Below the pieces are notes generated by a model. That model had not been told where the DNA came from. It did no database searches and was given only the letters and a program-made list of their open reading frames with translations. A stretch of 64,000 bases of DNA from Myoxocephalus aenaeus (lineage: Eukaryota; Chordata; Actinopteri; Perciformes; Cottidae), in assembly GCA_038501785.1 (NCBI GenBank), contig JBAMJR010000079.1, positions 372,501 through 436,500 on the forward strand, read 5' to 3'. Shown here one piece after another: positions 1 through 13,000 of this stretch. Numbering within the stretch: the stretch's first letter is position 1; the number at the start of each line of letters is the position of its first letter. Position numbers and translations under genes: made by a program.

Positions 1-131
1 ACCTGCCTGCTCTCACATCCTCCTCTGTCTCACGGGAACCAATCCTTATGTTCTAACCCAACTGAACGTTTGGGGTGCGACACTATAAATATAGCGTTGC
101 CAGTGTGGTTCCTTATCACAACTGATCAAGA

Positions 132-300
132 TGGGCCTTGGAATTGATTTTTGAAGAGAGAGAAGATGGTGATGAGGTAGATGAAGAAGTGTCAGAATAT
201 GAAGATCATATTTCTGAAAATTCAGAGTCTGAATGAGATTGAGCATCAGCCAAAAAGAAGACGAGCCACAGGACCAGCCCATCAGCAGCCAGCCACAGCC
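132..300 (+). pseudogene. piggyBac-like transposase N-terminal remnant
   Basis: In the frame starting at 132 the sequence reads WALELIFEEREDGDEVDEEV followed by SEYEDHISENSESE and a stop at 234, then a basic stretch (PKRRRAT) in a neighbouring frame. The acidic Glu/Asp/Ser-rich start followed by a basic patch resembles piggyBac-type transposase N termini. No catalytic part is present. An assignment from composition and style only. Confidence 0.35.
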
Positions 301-1511
301 CTATGTTGTGCTGTGTAAAATGACCTCATTACTAATGAAATTCAATGAAATTCAAATAAATAAAAGTCAATAGTTATGAACAACCTTGCTTCATTTGTAA
401 ATTTGTTGAATTTTGTCCACTCATCTTGATTATAATTGATTTTATTGATTTTATCAACAAAAAAACGAGTAGCACTTTAATACTTAAATGTGTTATAACA
501 AAGGTAAACAGCAAATATACACCATATTTCCTTCTGTATTTGATTCATTACCATGTCTCAATATAACAGAGGACTCCTGTGCTAACTTTACTCCCTCCCA
601 GATTGATCAGCTCGTCGATGGTGCTACTGGCTCACTGAGAGTGACGCTGGACTCGATAGCCCCTCTAAAAAAGAGGATCATTAAGCAAAGGAGGCTCGCT
701 CCATGGTACAACCCTCAGACCCGCATATTGAAGCAAGCATCACGGAAGCTTGAGGGCATATGGCGCTCCAACGGTCTGGAGGAGTCCCGGTTGGTTTGGC
801 GGGATAGTCTGAGAACATATAAGAAGGCCCTCCGTAATGCCAGAGGAGCCTACTACTCATCACTAATAGAGAAAAACAAGAGCAACCCTAGGTTTCTCTT
901 TAGCACTGTGGCCAGGCTGGCTGAGAGTCATAGCTCGGTGGATCCGTGTATTCCTATAGACCTCAGTAGTAATGACTTTATGAACTTCTTCAATGATAAG
1001 ATTATGGCTATTAGAGACAGGATCGGTGATCTCCTGCCCTCGACTACTGCCGGTCCATCCTCAGGTGGGATGGCCATGGAGGAGGCTGTGGGCCCTGCTG
1101 TGCGTCTGGATGGATTTTTTACCATCAACCTCGACCAACTGTCTTCAATGGTTTCTACTTCTAAATCTTCTACCTGTCTCCTAGACCCTGTTCCGACAAA
1201 GCTGTTTAAAGAAGTTTTACCCTTAATTTGTGCCTCTGTACTAGATATTATCAATGGGTCATGTACCACAGTCTTTTAAAGTAGCTGTAATTAAACCTCT
1301 TCTTAAGAAGCCCACTCTGGATCCAGAGTCGACCTATCTCTAACCTTCCCTTCCTCTCTAAGATACTGGAGAAGGTAGTCGCAAATCAGTTGTGCGACTT
1401 TTTACATAACAATAGTTTATTTGAGGAATTTCAGTCAGGATTTAGAAAGCATCATAGCACAGAGACAGCACTAGTGACAATTACTAATGATCTTCTAGTT
1501 GCATCAGATAG

Positions 1512-1647
1512 GGGACTTGTCTCTGTACTGGTCCTGTTAGACCATAGTGCTGATAAAGGACTTGTCTCTGTACTTGTCTTGTTAGACCATAGTGCTGATA
1601 AAGGACTTGTCTCTGTACTTGTCCTGTTAGACCTTAGTGCAGCATTT
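1512..1647 (+). repeat. 45-bp triplication inside LINE reverse transcriptase
   Basis: Three in-frame copies of a 45-bp unit coding for GLVSVLVLLDHSADK, immediately before the catalytic DLSAAFDTIDH. The duplication includes the strand that leads to the first catalytic Asp, so it would disrupt the palm domain. Confidence 0.85.
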
Positions 1648-2513
1648 GACACCATTGACCATGACATCTTATTACAGAGACTAGACCAGTCGATTGGTAT
1701 TAAAGGTACAGCATTAAGCTGGTTTAAGTCGTATTTATCAGATAGATCTCAGTTTGTATTTGTAAACGATGAGGCCTCGATGACCACCGCCGTTCGTCAT
1801 GGAGTTCCACAAGGTTCTGTGCTTGGACCAATTTTATTCACCTTATATATGCTTCCCTTAGGCAATATTATCAGAAAACACTCCATAAACTTTCACTGTT
1901 ATGCCGATGATACTCAACTATATCTGTCAATCAAGCCAGATGAAATCCACCAGGTCGCTAAGCTTCAAGCGTGTCTTAAAGACATCAAGACCTGGATGAC
2001 CTGCAACTTCCTGCTGCTGAACTCGGACAAGACTGAAGTTATTCTACTCGGCCCAGAACACCTCAGAAATCAACTATCTGACGATATGGTTTCCCTGGAT
2101 GGCATCGCTCTGGCATCCACCACCACCGTAAGGAATCTCAGAGTTATTTTTGACCAGGACCTATCCTTTGGCTCCCACGTGAAACAGATCTCAAGGACTG
2201 CCTTTTTTTCACCTACGGAACATCTCAAAGATCCGGCACATCCTGTCTCAAAGTGATGCAGAAACATTGATCCACGCATTTGTTACTTCAAGACTGGATT
2301 ACTGTAACTCCGTATTATCAGGCTGCTCCGGAAAGTCCCTTGGGTCTCTCCAGCTGATCCAGAATGCTGCAGCTCGTGTACTAACAAGGACTCGGAAGAG
2401 AGATCACATTACTCCTGTACTAGCTGCTCTCCACTGGCTTCCTGTAAGATCGAGAATCATATTTAAAATCCTTCTATTTACCTACAAAGCCTTAACTGGT
2501 GATGCACCATATC

Positions 2514-2644
2514 TTAAAGAGCTTATAGTGCCATATTACCCCACTAGAGCGTTCATAGTACCATATTACCCCACTAGAGAGCTCAGAGTACCATATTACC
2601 CCACTAGAGAGCTTATAGTGCCATATCACCCCACTAGAGCGTTA
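2514..2644 (+). repeat. 30-bp tandem repeat in LINE C-terminal domain
   Basis: Four copies of about 30 bp (gtgccatattaccccactag core) coding for VPYYPTR units, in the frame of the LINE ORF. Confidence 0.85.
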
Positions 2645-2717
2645 CGCTCACTGAATGCAGGGTTACTTGTGGTTCCCAGAGTCTTAAGCGTCTTTGAGCA
2701 TTTGGAAAAGCGCTATA

Positions 2718-3245
2718 TAACAACATCTAGACTTGATTATTGCAACAGCATCCTCTACTCTGCCGCTCGACTGCTCACCTCCACCTGCCGCTATGACCAC
2801 ATCACCCCGGTCCTACACAACCTCCACTGGCTCCCGGTCAAATACAGGATTGACTTTAAAATGTTACTCACCACCTACAAAGCCATAAACAACATCCCTA
2901 CCTTTCAGACCTCCTCCCCCTTCACGGCCCTACCCGTTGCCTCAGGTCCACTGATGCAAACACTCTGAAGACCATCAGGACCAAGCGCCGGACCTGGGGT
3001 GACAGGGCCTTCTCAGCTGCTGCACCCGGATGGGGAGGGCGTTCCAGAGGGGGGCTCTGGAACGCCCTCCCCATCCGTCAGGCTCCCACCCTATCGTCAT
3101 TTAAGCAAGCCCTCACCTCACAACACACCTCTTCAAACTCACCTTCACCTGCTAACCCCTGCTTCCTATCCTTCACCTGCTAACCCCTGCTCCCCACCCT
3201 CCACTACAGGACTAATTCCGTTGCAGCTTCTCCAGTTTTTCTTTT
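2718..3245 (+). mobile_element. Second LINE C-terminal fragment nested in the first
   Basis: Starts TTSRLDYCNSILY, then LTSTCRYDHITPVLHNLHWL and YRIDFKMLLTTYKA, and after frame breaks RRTWGDRAFSAAAP and APTLSSFKQALT. It repeats the C-terminal module already present at 2267-2700 but from a different L2-like subfamily, and it interrupts the host LINE, which continues at about 3250 after a T-rich stretch. Confidence 0.65.
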
Positions 3246-4017
3246 TTTTTTGGATTGTTTGTTATCGGGCTCCTCTTCTGTGGAATCAGCTTCCACTTTC
3301 AGTCCGGGGGGCAGACACAGTCACCTCATTTAAGAGTAGACTTAAGACTTTCCTCTTTGATAGCTTATAGTTATGGATGGTTCAGGTTTATAGTTAGGGC
3401 TGTTTCAGGCTTATAGTTAGGGCTGTTTCAGGTTTGCCCTGGTCCAGCCCCTAGATATGCTGCTATAGGCTTAGACTGCTGGGGGACATCTTAGGATACA
3501 CTGAGCACCTCTTCTCCTCTTCTCTTCTTTCTCTCCTTCTGGATAAATTATTGTCTCTTCAATGCACATTACTAACTCTACTTTTTTTTCCATGGATCGT
3601 GGCTGCCTGGAACCGGTCCTGCCTGCTGCCATGGCCCCGCTGATGGAACTTTGATCCATGCGTATACTACTCATTATATGAATAATTTCTGTCATATTCA
3701 TGTAATGTGCTGTAACTCTGTTACGCTATTCATTCTGGTCACATGACATCTATTGCTTCTGTCCATCCGGGGAGAGGGATCCTCCTCTGTTGCTCTCCCT
3801 CAGGTTTCTTCCCTTTTTCCCTGTGAAAGGGTTTTTACTATCTTTATTTGGGAGTTTTTCCTGATCCGACGGGTACAGGGTTGTGTAGGCTGTGTAGTCA
3901 ATAAGTGAAATCATTCACTTATTGACTAACTCTAGAGAGCTTAAACATCAGGAGATGAAGAGTCCTCTCATGACACAACCACGACATAGTTCGCGTTAAG
4001 TCCACAGCAGAACTTAC

Positions 4018-4098
4018 GAGACAGTTTGGGGTCCGTTGGGTTCCTCCTGAAGGCGTTCTTCTCAGAGTTGGACTTCCTGAAGATGTAGAAGCCAACGA
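4018..4098 (-). CDS. LBR: LBR exon 11, last exon inside the window
   Basis: Acceptor ctctctttcag precedes 4098; donor GTAAGTT follows 4018. It joins exon 10 to give VTLKLVGFYIFRKSNSEKNA followed by FRRNPTDPKLS, matching mammalian LKLCGYVIFR...QKNAFRKNPSDPKL. It ends in phase 1, ready for the HLKTI exon that should lie left of base 1. The downstream intron contains the LINE insertions at 0.5-3.9 kb. Confidence 0.94.
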
Positions 4099-7000
4099 CT
4101 GAAAGAGAGACACCAAGAGAAAACGTAAACATCCAACTCAACTCTCAAGGCTGGGGGAAGAAAATATGACTTTACCTCTTTGGAACTTAACTATTAGTCT
4201 TTTTTAAAATCTAATTAGCTGTACATAAAGTAACAAGAACTAGAGACAAACGCAGGTCTGTCATCACATATTCCAGATGTGTGCTGCTTACGCTTGAGTG
4301 TGACGATGGCTGCGACGGCAGGGAGGCTCAGCTGGTTGGGGTGGCTGACCAGGTAGTAGGCCTGCAGGGTGTAGGTGAAGGGAACCCACACCAGATCCCC
4401 AAAGGCCAGCATGAAGCCAAAGCCATCGTGCATCAAGTCCATGGTGGTTAGGATGGCCTCCTGAGGAACAGAAACATTCAGCACTTTGCTTTCAGGAATG
4501 CTTTCTACCGGATCATATATGCAGTTTCATTTTGTATTCATCAACATGTTCTCTGAATTCCGTTAGCGATATGCTTGAGGAAGTGTCTGAGTGAGCGTAC
4601 CTCGTTCCAGAGGCCGTCCACCACGTAGAGCAGCTGGAAGAGGTTCACGAGGATCATGGAGTACGATGGAGCCTCCAGACGCTGCAGCTTCATCTCAGCC
4701 AGCGCCATCGCAAAGTTGATCAAACACTGAAAACAAATCAGATCAACAATCATTACGAATGCTTCAGAAATCACAGAATGCTGTGGAGACATTTGTGAAG
4801 ACGCCTACCAACTGTCATAAGACGTTTTGCAGAAACATGATGTGCATGCAGGATGAACTCACATGTTCACGAGCAGCTAGAACATCTAAACTGAAAGTCT
4901 GCGTTTACCCACAGCCATGAGCAAACGCAAAGCGTTCTTTTTATCAGGCTCTGAGGTTCAGAATACATTCCACATGTGGCCACCAGAGGGTGCGAGGTGT
5001 GTAGAAAAAGGCCGGCCCCATTGGAACACATGTGGAACTTCATCAACCTGTAAGTAGCTGTGGTATAAAAGGGTCCTTTGAAAACAGCGCCCCGTTTCAC
5101 CTTTCCCCCCAGAAGTAAGATGAGTGTTTTAAAAACTAAACCTTGCTTACCTCCTCAACCAAAGTCGATTTAAATAAGTTAAATAGCTATAATACGGTAA
5201 CCCCAGTGAGAGGAGGGCTGTGTGTTTAACTAAATTAAAAAAATCGTTAAATCTTAATATTTCCGTAAGCTCCATAACACGATTAAGTGATTTTAACGTT
5301 TCACTAAAACGTTTATAGTAACCCTTACAACGTCGGATTTCAGTCAAAGACACAACCCTGTACCCGTAGAGACAGTGGAAGTCTAACAAAGACACATCCT
5401 GTAACGTACGGGACTGTGGGAGTTGTATAAAGCAAATCCTTTGCTGACCCCTATTAGTATCTCTACATTGAGAAACACGACCAGAGTTTTTTCATATCTT
5501 GAGTGCTCCGAAATCCTACGCTCTCCCCGGTCTTTAAACTCTTCTGAAACCGCATCATCATTTTGATATCAGGCATGATGGAATCTACTAAAAGGGGCAC
5601 TATTAGTCTGTGGGTTGATGTTAAGGCACCGAACAATACTTCTTCTTTAACTCGGGGAGCTCTCAAGCTTTCTCATGCTTTATGTTCATAGTTAAGGTCA
5701 AAATATGTTTTTTAAGTGTTTTTTTTGTTGCAAATATACATTCTTTTCCCCAGGAATTTGCTGATTAATTTGATATAAATAAACACAACTTTTGAGATTA
5801 ATGTGGGGTTCCTAGGACCAGTAGAACATGTTCTACCTCTGTTGTTCTCTGCAGACACAAACAGGTCGTCACCCCTAGGAGCTCAAAGGGTTAAAACATG
5901 CTGCTGCTTTCAGTGTATCTCGCTATGGAAATACAAAAGGCCTGTTTTACTCATAATAATACACTTCTCCTTACTTCAAGTGCTCCCTGAATGTATGACC
6001 AAGACAAATGTTTGCTTTGTGTCCCGTGACAACTCACCCAGCCAATCAGACCAGGGCGCATCTCACAGAAAAACTTCAGGTCAAACTCTTTGATGCGCGG
6101 ATTGAGCTCGCGACCTTTGAAGAAGTCGTAGGCCACATTGCCTGTGAAGGAGAAGAGAAAGACATCAGCATCATAACCAGTTATAGAAGAGAAGACATCA
6201 GGATCACTTATAGAAGAGAAGACATCAGGATTACCAGAGCTTCTCTTACCGGAGCTTCCTCCCGGAGCTTCTCTTAATGGAGCTTCTCTTACTGGAGCTT
6301 CTCTTACCGGAGCTTCTCTTACCGGAGCTTCTCTTACCGGAGCTTCTCTTACCGGAGCTTCTCTTAATGGAGCTTCTCTTACCGGAGCTTCTCTTAATGG
6401 AGCTTCTCTTACCGGAGCTTCTCTTACCGGAGCTTCTCTTACCGGAGCTTCCTCCCAGAGCTTCTCTTACCGGAGCTTCTCTTACCGGAGCTTCTCTTAC
6501 TGGAGCTTCCTCCCAGAGTTTCTCCTACCGGAGCTTCTCTTACTGGAGCTTCTCTTACTGGAGCTTCCTCCCAGAGTTTCTCCTACCGGAGCTTCTCTTA
6601 CTGGAGCTTCTCTTACTGGAGCTTCCTCCCAGAGTTTCTCCTCCCAGAGCTTCTCTTACTGGAGCTTCTCTTAATGGAGCTTCTCTTACTGGAGCTTCCT
6701 CCCAGAGTTTCTCCTACCGGAGCTTCTCTTACTGGAGCTTCTCTTAACGGAGCTTCCTCCCAGAGCTTCTCTTACTGGAGCTTCTCTTAATGGAGCTTCT
6801 CTTAATGGAGCTTCTCTTACCGGAGTTTCTCCTACCGGAGCTTCTCTTACTGGAGCTTCTCTTAACGGAGCTTCCTCCCAGAGCTTCTCTTACCGGAGCT
6901 TCTCTTACTGGAGCTTCTCTTAACGGAGCTTCCTCCCAGAGCTTCTCTTACCGGAGCTTCTCTTAATGGAGCTTCCTCCCAGAGCTTCTCTTACTGGAGC

Positions 7001-10000
7001 TTCTCTTACTGGAGCTTCTCTTAACGGAGCTTCCTCCCAGAGCTTCTCTTACCGGAGCTTCTCTTAATGGAGCTTCCTCCCAGAGCTTCTCTTACTGGAG
7101 CTTCTCTTACTGGAGCTTCTCTTAACGGAGCTTCCTCCCAGAGCTTCTCTTACTGGAGCTTCTCTTAACGGAGCTTCCTCCCAGAGCTTCTCTTACTGGA
7201 GCTTCTCTTAACGGAGCTTCCTCCCAGAGCTTCTCTTACTGGAGCTTCTCTTAACGGAGCTTCCTCCCAGAGCTTCTCTTACTGGAGCTTCTCTTAACGG
7301 AGCTTCCTCCCAGAGCTTCTCTTAACGGAGCTTCCTCCCAGAGCTTCTCTTACCAGAGCTTCTCTTAACGGAGCTTCTCTTAACGGAGCTTCCTCCCAGA
7401 GCTTCTCTTACCGGAGCTTCTCTTACCAGAGCATCTCTTACCAGAGCTTCCTCCCAGAGCTTCTCTTACCAGAGCTTCCTCCCAGAGCCAGATGCTCCAT
7501 GGCAGCGTACCGAGAGCGGACATACAGGTAGACGCTGAGCAGGACGGAGACCAGGAAGGAGGCCGTAGCCAGCTGCAGGAAGTGGCTGTGGATGTAGGTG
7601 AGGTCCACTTCCTGCTGCAGCGCTGCTGCTACAGCTAGAGCGCTCACCACCACGGAGAAGAACCCTGAGGAACAGAGCTTTAGATACAGATGAAGAACTA
7701 CAAAGAACCCTGAGGAACAGAGCTTTAGAGACAGATGAAGAACTACAAGGAACCCTGAGGAACAGAGCTTTAGATACAGATGAAGGACTACAAAGAACCC
7801 TGAGGAACAGAGCTTTAGATACAGACCAAGAACTACAAAGAACCCTGAGGAACAGAGCTTTAGATACAGATGAAGAACTACAAGGAACCCTGAGGAACAG
7901 AGCTTTAGATACAGATGAAGGACTACAAAGAACCCTGAGGAACAGAGCTTTAGATACAGACCAAGAACTACAAAGAACCCTGGGGAACAGAGCTTTAGAT
8001 ACAGATGAAGAACTACAAGGAACCCTGAGGAACAGAGCTTTAGATACAGATGAAGGACTACAAATAACTACAAAGAAAGATGACAGCTAAGCGTTGCCTC
8101 TATGCTCCAAGCCTCTAGTGATCAGTTAAAGTAACAGATGAGCCAGCACCTCCATCTACTAGCAGCTGTCGGTGTTAATGAATATGAAACAAAGACTTGA
8201 CTCACCATTGGTTCTGTACTTCAGTTTCTCTCCAGACCTCAGAGGCATGCCCTCGCTCAGCTGGAGAGAAACAAGAGACAAGTACAAGTATTCTGTCAGC
8301 TGACATACCAAACACATAACAAGTCAGTGTAAGATATCAAGATGAGCCGCGATGTAAAGAGCTTCTTCTTTCCTGTGGAAAATCTAGTTAACGGTTAATC
8401 ACACGTCTGCCTCCTGCCAGAGATAAACAGAAAGGTCATGCGCTGGTTCACGTGTTAATAGAGAGAGTAGATGCAGCTACCAGCTTCTCTGGGTTCAGTG
8501 ATGCTATCCTGCTGGAGACTAGAGAGTAGAGGCAGCTACCAGCTTCTCTGTGTTCAGTGATGCTATCCTGCTGGAGACTAGAGAGTAGAGGCAGCTACCA
8601 GCTTCTCTGGGTTCAGTGATGCTATCCTGCTGGAGACTAGAGAGTAGAGGCAGCTACCAGCTTCTCTGGGTTCAGTGATGCTATCCTGCTGGAGACTAGA
8701 GAGTAGAGGCAGCTACCAGCTTCTCTGGGTTCAGTGATGCTATCCTGCTGGAGACTGAGGAACAGCAACACAGACTTCATTCTCTTCATCAAGTCGTGCT
8801 GCATTGGTTGTTGTTGGAGAGTTCAGTCCTCACTTACCTTTCCAACAGGCAGCATGTAGAGCAGGACCTGGAATAAGATCCAGAGCATCACAAAGCCCAG
8901 AGCCTGAGCATCCCAGAAGGCTTCCAGAGGGGGCAGAGCGGGAGGGAAGCTGGTCAGACTGGGGTTCTCCAGCTGGACCTGGAGAACCAGGAACAGAACC
9001 CAGGCTGGCAGGAAGAGCAGCCAGAAGTAGGCTCCTGAGGAGGGAGGGGCTGTGAGGTTCATGTTACAAGGAGACACACACACACACACACACTCACACT
9101 CTCTCTAAAGTTGAAGTTAAAACCATAGTTTATGTTTCATAAGATAATATGTCCCATGGTTCTGTCTTCACTAGGCGTGTTAATAATTAACTGTTGCAGT
9201 TACAGAACTTTGACCAATTAATGACATCAGTTAAAAGAAATATTACAATTGTTCTAAAAACGATTCCTCCCTCTGATTAAGAGGAAGATATTACACTAAC
9301 GAGTTAAGGTCCAGTATAGAGTGACCGGAGAAGTAGAAACGGATGTAGTAACTGCCCTGTAATTAACACGTCATTTATCAGAAACTTTATTCGTCAGTGT
9401 TTACACACAACCCAAAACACAGCCTCAAACAACGGAAAGTGAAACTCCATGAATGACCTGGGCCCTGTTTCTCGTACCTGGCTAAACAAAGTCAGGCAAA
9501 TGTCCTAATCTCCAGCTTAAATTAGCGAGATGATTGACATCAGGCTATCTGGGTTTCTTCACGGCTGATCCGCGCTGAAACGGTCTCGTTAATTCTAGCC
9601 AGACGTCAGTCCTCTGGATAAATGCGCGTGTCCGTTCCTCTTCAGAAGGGATAATAATCGAGCACTGACACCACGATGTTCTAACAGTACAATGGCAAAT
9701 AAACTCAGAGGAACCTCTTTTTATTTCTCCGATGAGAAGCAGGAGATGATCATGAAGACATGAGGAAGTCAATACCTTAATCATTCACAGCAAACGCGTT
9801 GTGAATATTCGCAACGCGTTTGCAACGTTTTCGGTGTGAACGCAGCTTAACTCCGCCCCGCTGAAAGACATAAGCGTCGCAAATATATCAGACAAGTTAA
9901 ATGTCAGTGTTGGGAAAATGTATCAGCTAAGTTTAAGTGCTTCATCACCCAGATCAATCAGATTATATTTATTTAAATGTATCTGCTGCCAGTAGTATAC

Positions 10001-13000
10001 ACATTACTATATACTTATGAGGATATATGTACTGTATGCGCGTATGTATCATGTACTATATATGTGTATATACATGTATGTATAGATTACCATATAACTA
10101 GGAGTTTGAATATGTGTATGGGCGGATCAGTATATATGTGTTATTCATAATCAGAAATTCAATCAATTGAAGCAGTGAAAATAAATTGTGTGTGATTCTC
10201 TGTATTCTTATCATGAGTCCACCTTAATCATGTTCTACAATAATGATATGTATGGTGTACTAATAACACTGTCATATAATTATGAGAGCTTTCAACACAT
10301 CCATAAGTTTCTTAAGCGCTAAATAAACTTAAGAACAGCGCGGCATGCAGCGGGTGAGAGTCTCTGTCTGTGAGACGGTGATCGGCTGCGTCTGTGGTGA
10401 TCAGTGTCCGCGGCTCCAGAAGCTCTCGTAAATAAATGATTCCTTGAAGGCAGAATCTATAGCGCCGCGTACAGGAAGTCATGAGGATGTGAGAACGTAC
10501 AGGAAGTCATGAGGATGTGAGGACGTACAGGAAGTCATGAGGATGTGAGGACGTACAGGAAGTCATGATGATGTGAGGACGTACAGGAAGTCATGAGGAT
10601 GTGAGAACGTACAGGAAGTCATGAGGATGTGAGGACGTACAGGAAGTCATGAGGATGTGAGGACGTACAGGAAGTCATGATGATGTGAGGACGTACAGGA
10701 AGTCATGATGATGTGAGGACGTACAGGAAGTCATGAGGATGTGAGGACGTACAGGAAGTCATGAGGATGTGAGAACGTACAGGAAGTCATGATGATGTGA
10801 GCTCATACAGGAAGTCATGAGGATGTGAGGACGTACAGGAAGTCATGATGATGTGAGCTCATACAGGAAGTCATGAGGATGTGAGGACGTACAGGAAGTC
10901 ATGATGATGTGAGGACGTACAGGAAGTCATGAGGATGTGAGGACGGACAGGAAGTCATGATGATGTGAGGACGTACAGGAAGTCATGAGGATGTGAGGAC
11001 GTACAGGAAGTCATGAGGACGTGAGAACGTACAGGAAGTCATGAGGACGTGAGGACGTACAGGAAGTCATGAGGATGTGAGGACGTACAGGAAGTCATGA
11101 GGATGTGAGGACGTACAGGAAGTCATGAGGATGTGAGAACGTACAGGAAGTCATGAGGATGTGAGAACGTACAGGAAGTCACGAGGATGTAAGGACGTAC
11201 AGGAAGTCATGAGGATGTGAGGACGTACAGGAAGTCATGATGATGTGAGAACGTACAGGAAGTCATGAGGATGTAAGGACGTACAGGAAGTCACGAGGAT
11301 GTGAGAACGTACAGGAAGTCATAATGATGTAAAGGACGTACAGGAAGTCATGAGGATGTGAGGACGTACAGGAAGTCATGAGGATGATGTGAGGACGTAC
11401 AGGAAGTCATGATGATGTGAGAACGTACAGGAAGTCATGAGGATGTGAGGACGTACAGGAAGTCATGAGGATGTGAGGACGTACAGGAAGTCATGAGGAT
11501 GTGAGAACGTACAGGAAGTCATGAGGATGTGAGAACGTACAGGAAGTCATGAGGATGTGAGAACGTACAGGAAGTCATGATGATGTGAGAACGTACAGGA
11601 AGTCATGAGGATGTGAGGACGTACAGGAAGTCATGAGGATGTGAGAACGTACAGGAAGTCATGAGGATGTGAGAACGTACAGGAAGTCATGAGGATGTGA
11701 GGACGTACAGGAAGTCATGATGATGTGAGAACGTACAGGAAGTCATGAGGATGTGAGGACGTACAGGAAGTCATGAGGATGTGAGGACGTACAGGAAGTC
11801 ATGAGGATGTGAGAACGTACAGGAAGTCATGAGGATGTGAGGACGTACAGGAAGTCATGAGGATGTGAGGACGTACAGGAAGTCATGAGGATGTGAGGAC
11901 GTACAGGAAGTCATGAGGATGTGAGGACGTACAGGAAGTCATGAGGATGTGAGGACGTACAGGAAGTCATGAGGATGTGAGGACGTACAGGAAGTCATGA
12001 GGATGTGAGGACGTACAGGAAGTCATGAGGATGTGAGGACGGATCTTGGCGATCTCAAAGAACTCTCTCCCAATAAAACTAATATAACTATATCGCTCCT
12101 TCATCAATGAGGAAGTGAGCTGCCTTTTTTGTCCGGTGGGAGTGGCCAGCTTATCCAGTGAATTTCAGTTAGCCTGCCCGGGAGCAGGTTTACATTTTTG
12201 GCTGTGTTGCTATGGTGATTTATCTAAGCTTGCTTCGAGAAACCGAATAAGCCTGACCTACGTCATCTTATCCTGACAATTAGCCCGCTAACTCAGTAAG
12301 CCAGGTAGGAGAAACAGGGCCCTGAAGTGTGAATAAATACAAGTGTGTGCCTGTGAAAGCAGCCTGGATGGAACGGTGAGTCCTGGCTCTAGTTGCTGCC
12401 TGTAGCATAAAGCTGCGTTTCTTATCTCAAACCAACCTATCTTGCCTCCAAAGTCCAGCGGGGTGGCAGCCGCAGCCGGAGCCGCAGCCGGAGCCGGAGC
12501 CGGAGCCGCAGCCAGAGCCGCTTCCTGCTGCAGCGGCTCTGGCTTTTCTTCTGCTGGTTTGGCGTCTCCGTCGTCCTTCCTGCGGCGCAGGTTGTAACGG
12601 CCTGGGATCTTACCAGGCTCCGCCTCCACCGCAGCCGCACATTTCTGAACGAAGATTTGGGGATTATTAAAAACATACAAATCAAAATTAAAAGTTGTAC
12701 AAGACCAATTTCAACCAAGTGACGGTGCGGAGGAACGTGGACAGAAAACAAAGAACCGCTGTCATCCCTCCACTGAGGAGGTGTCACCATCAGACCTCAT
12801 CAGGTAACGTTCCTATGAACAATACAGGTAAACGCTGGTGCCTCCAGTCTAATGACTTGTCTACAGCAACGTAACCTTCAGCAGGTTAAGTTGCTGTAGA
12901 CATTAGACTTGTCTACAGCAACGTAACCTTCAGCAGGTTAAGTTGCTGTAGACATTAGACTTGTCTACAGCAACGTAACCTTCAGCAGGTTAAGTTGCTG

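Larger units (their letters stand above)
488..3890 (+). mobile_element. L2-like non-LTR retrotransposon, broken
   Basis: Reads on the plus strand inside the last-side intron of LBR. No endonuclease domain is seen, so the copy is 5' truncated. 488-1279 encodes the linker before the reverse transcriptase (LAPWYNPQTRILKQASRKLE, NPRFLF). After a frame break, 1390-2256 encodes the reverse transcriptase with DLSAAFDTIDH, HGVPQGSVLGPILF and the catalytic YADDTQLY. 2267-2700 carries the C-terminal domain (SRLDYCNSVLSG, LHWLPVRSRI), which resumes at about 3250 with APLLWNQLPLSVRGADTVTS and FKSRLKTFLF. The 3' UTR (about 3371-3890) has the ggagagggatcctcctctg...ggagtttttcctgatccga type sequence common to fish L2 copies. 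Frameshifts and internal duplications show it is dead. Confidence 0.85.

Noticed and set aside
5147..5666. Two minus-strand frames in LBR intron 8 (82 and 67 codons)
   Set aside because: No family resemblance, no splice sites joining them, and high AT content; cannot be told apart from chance.
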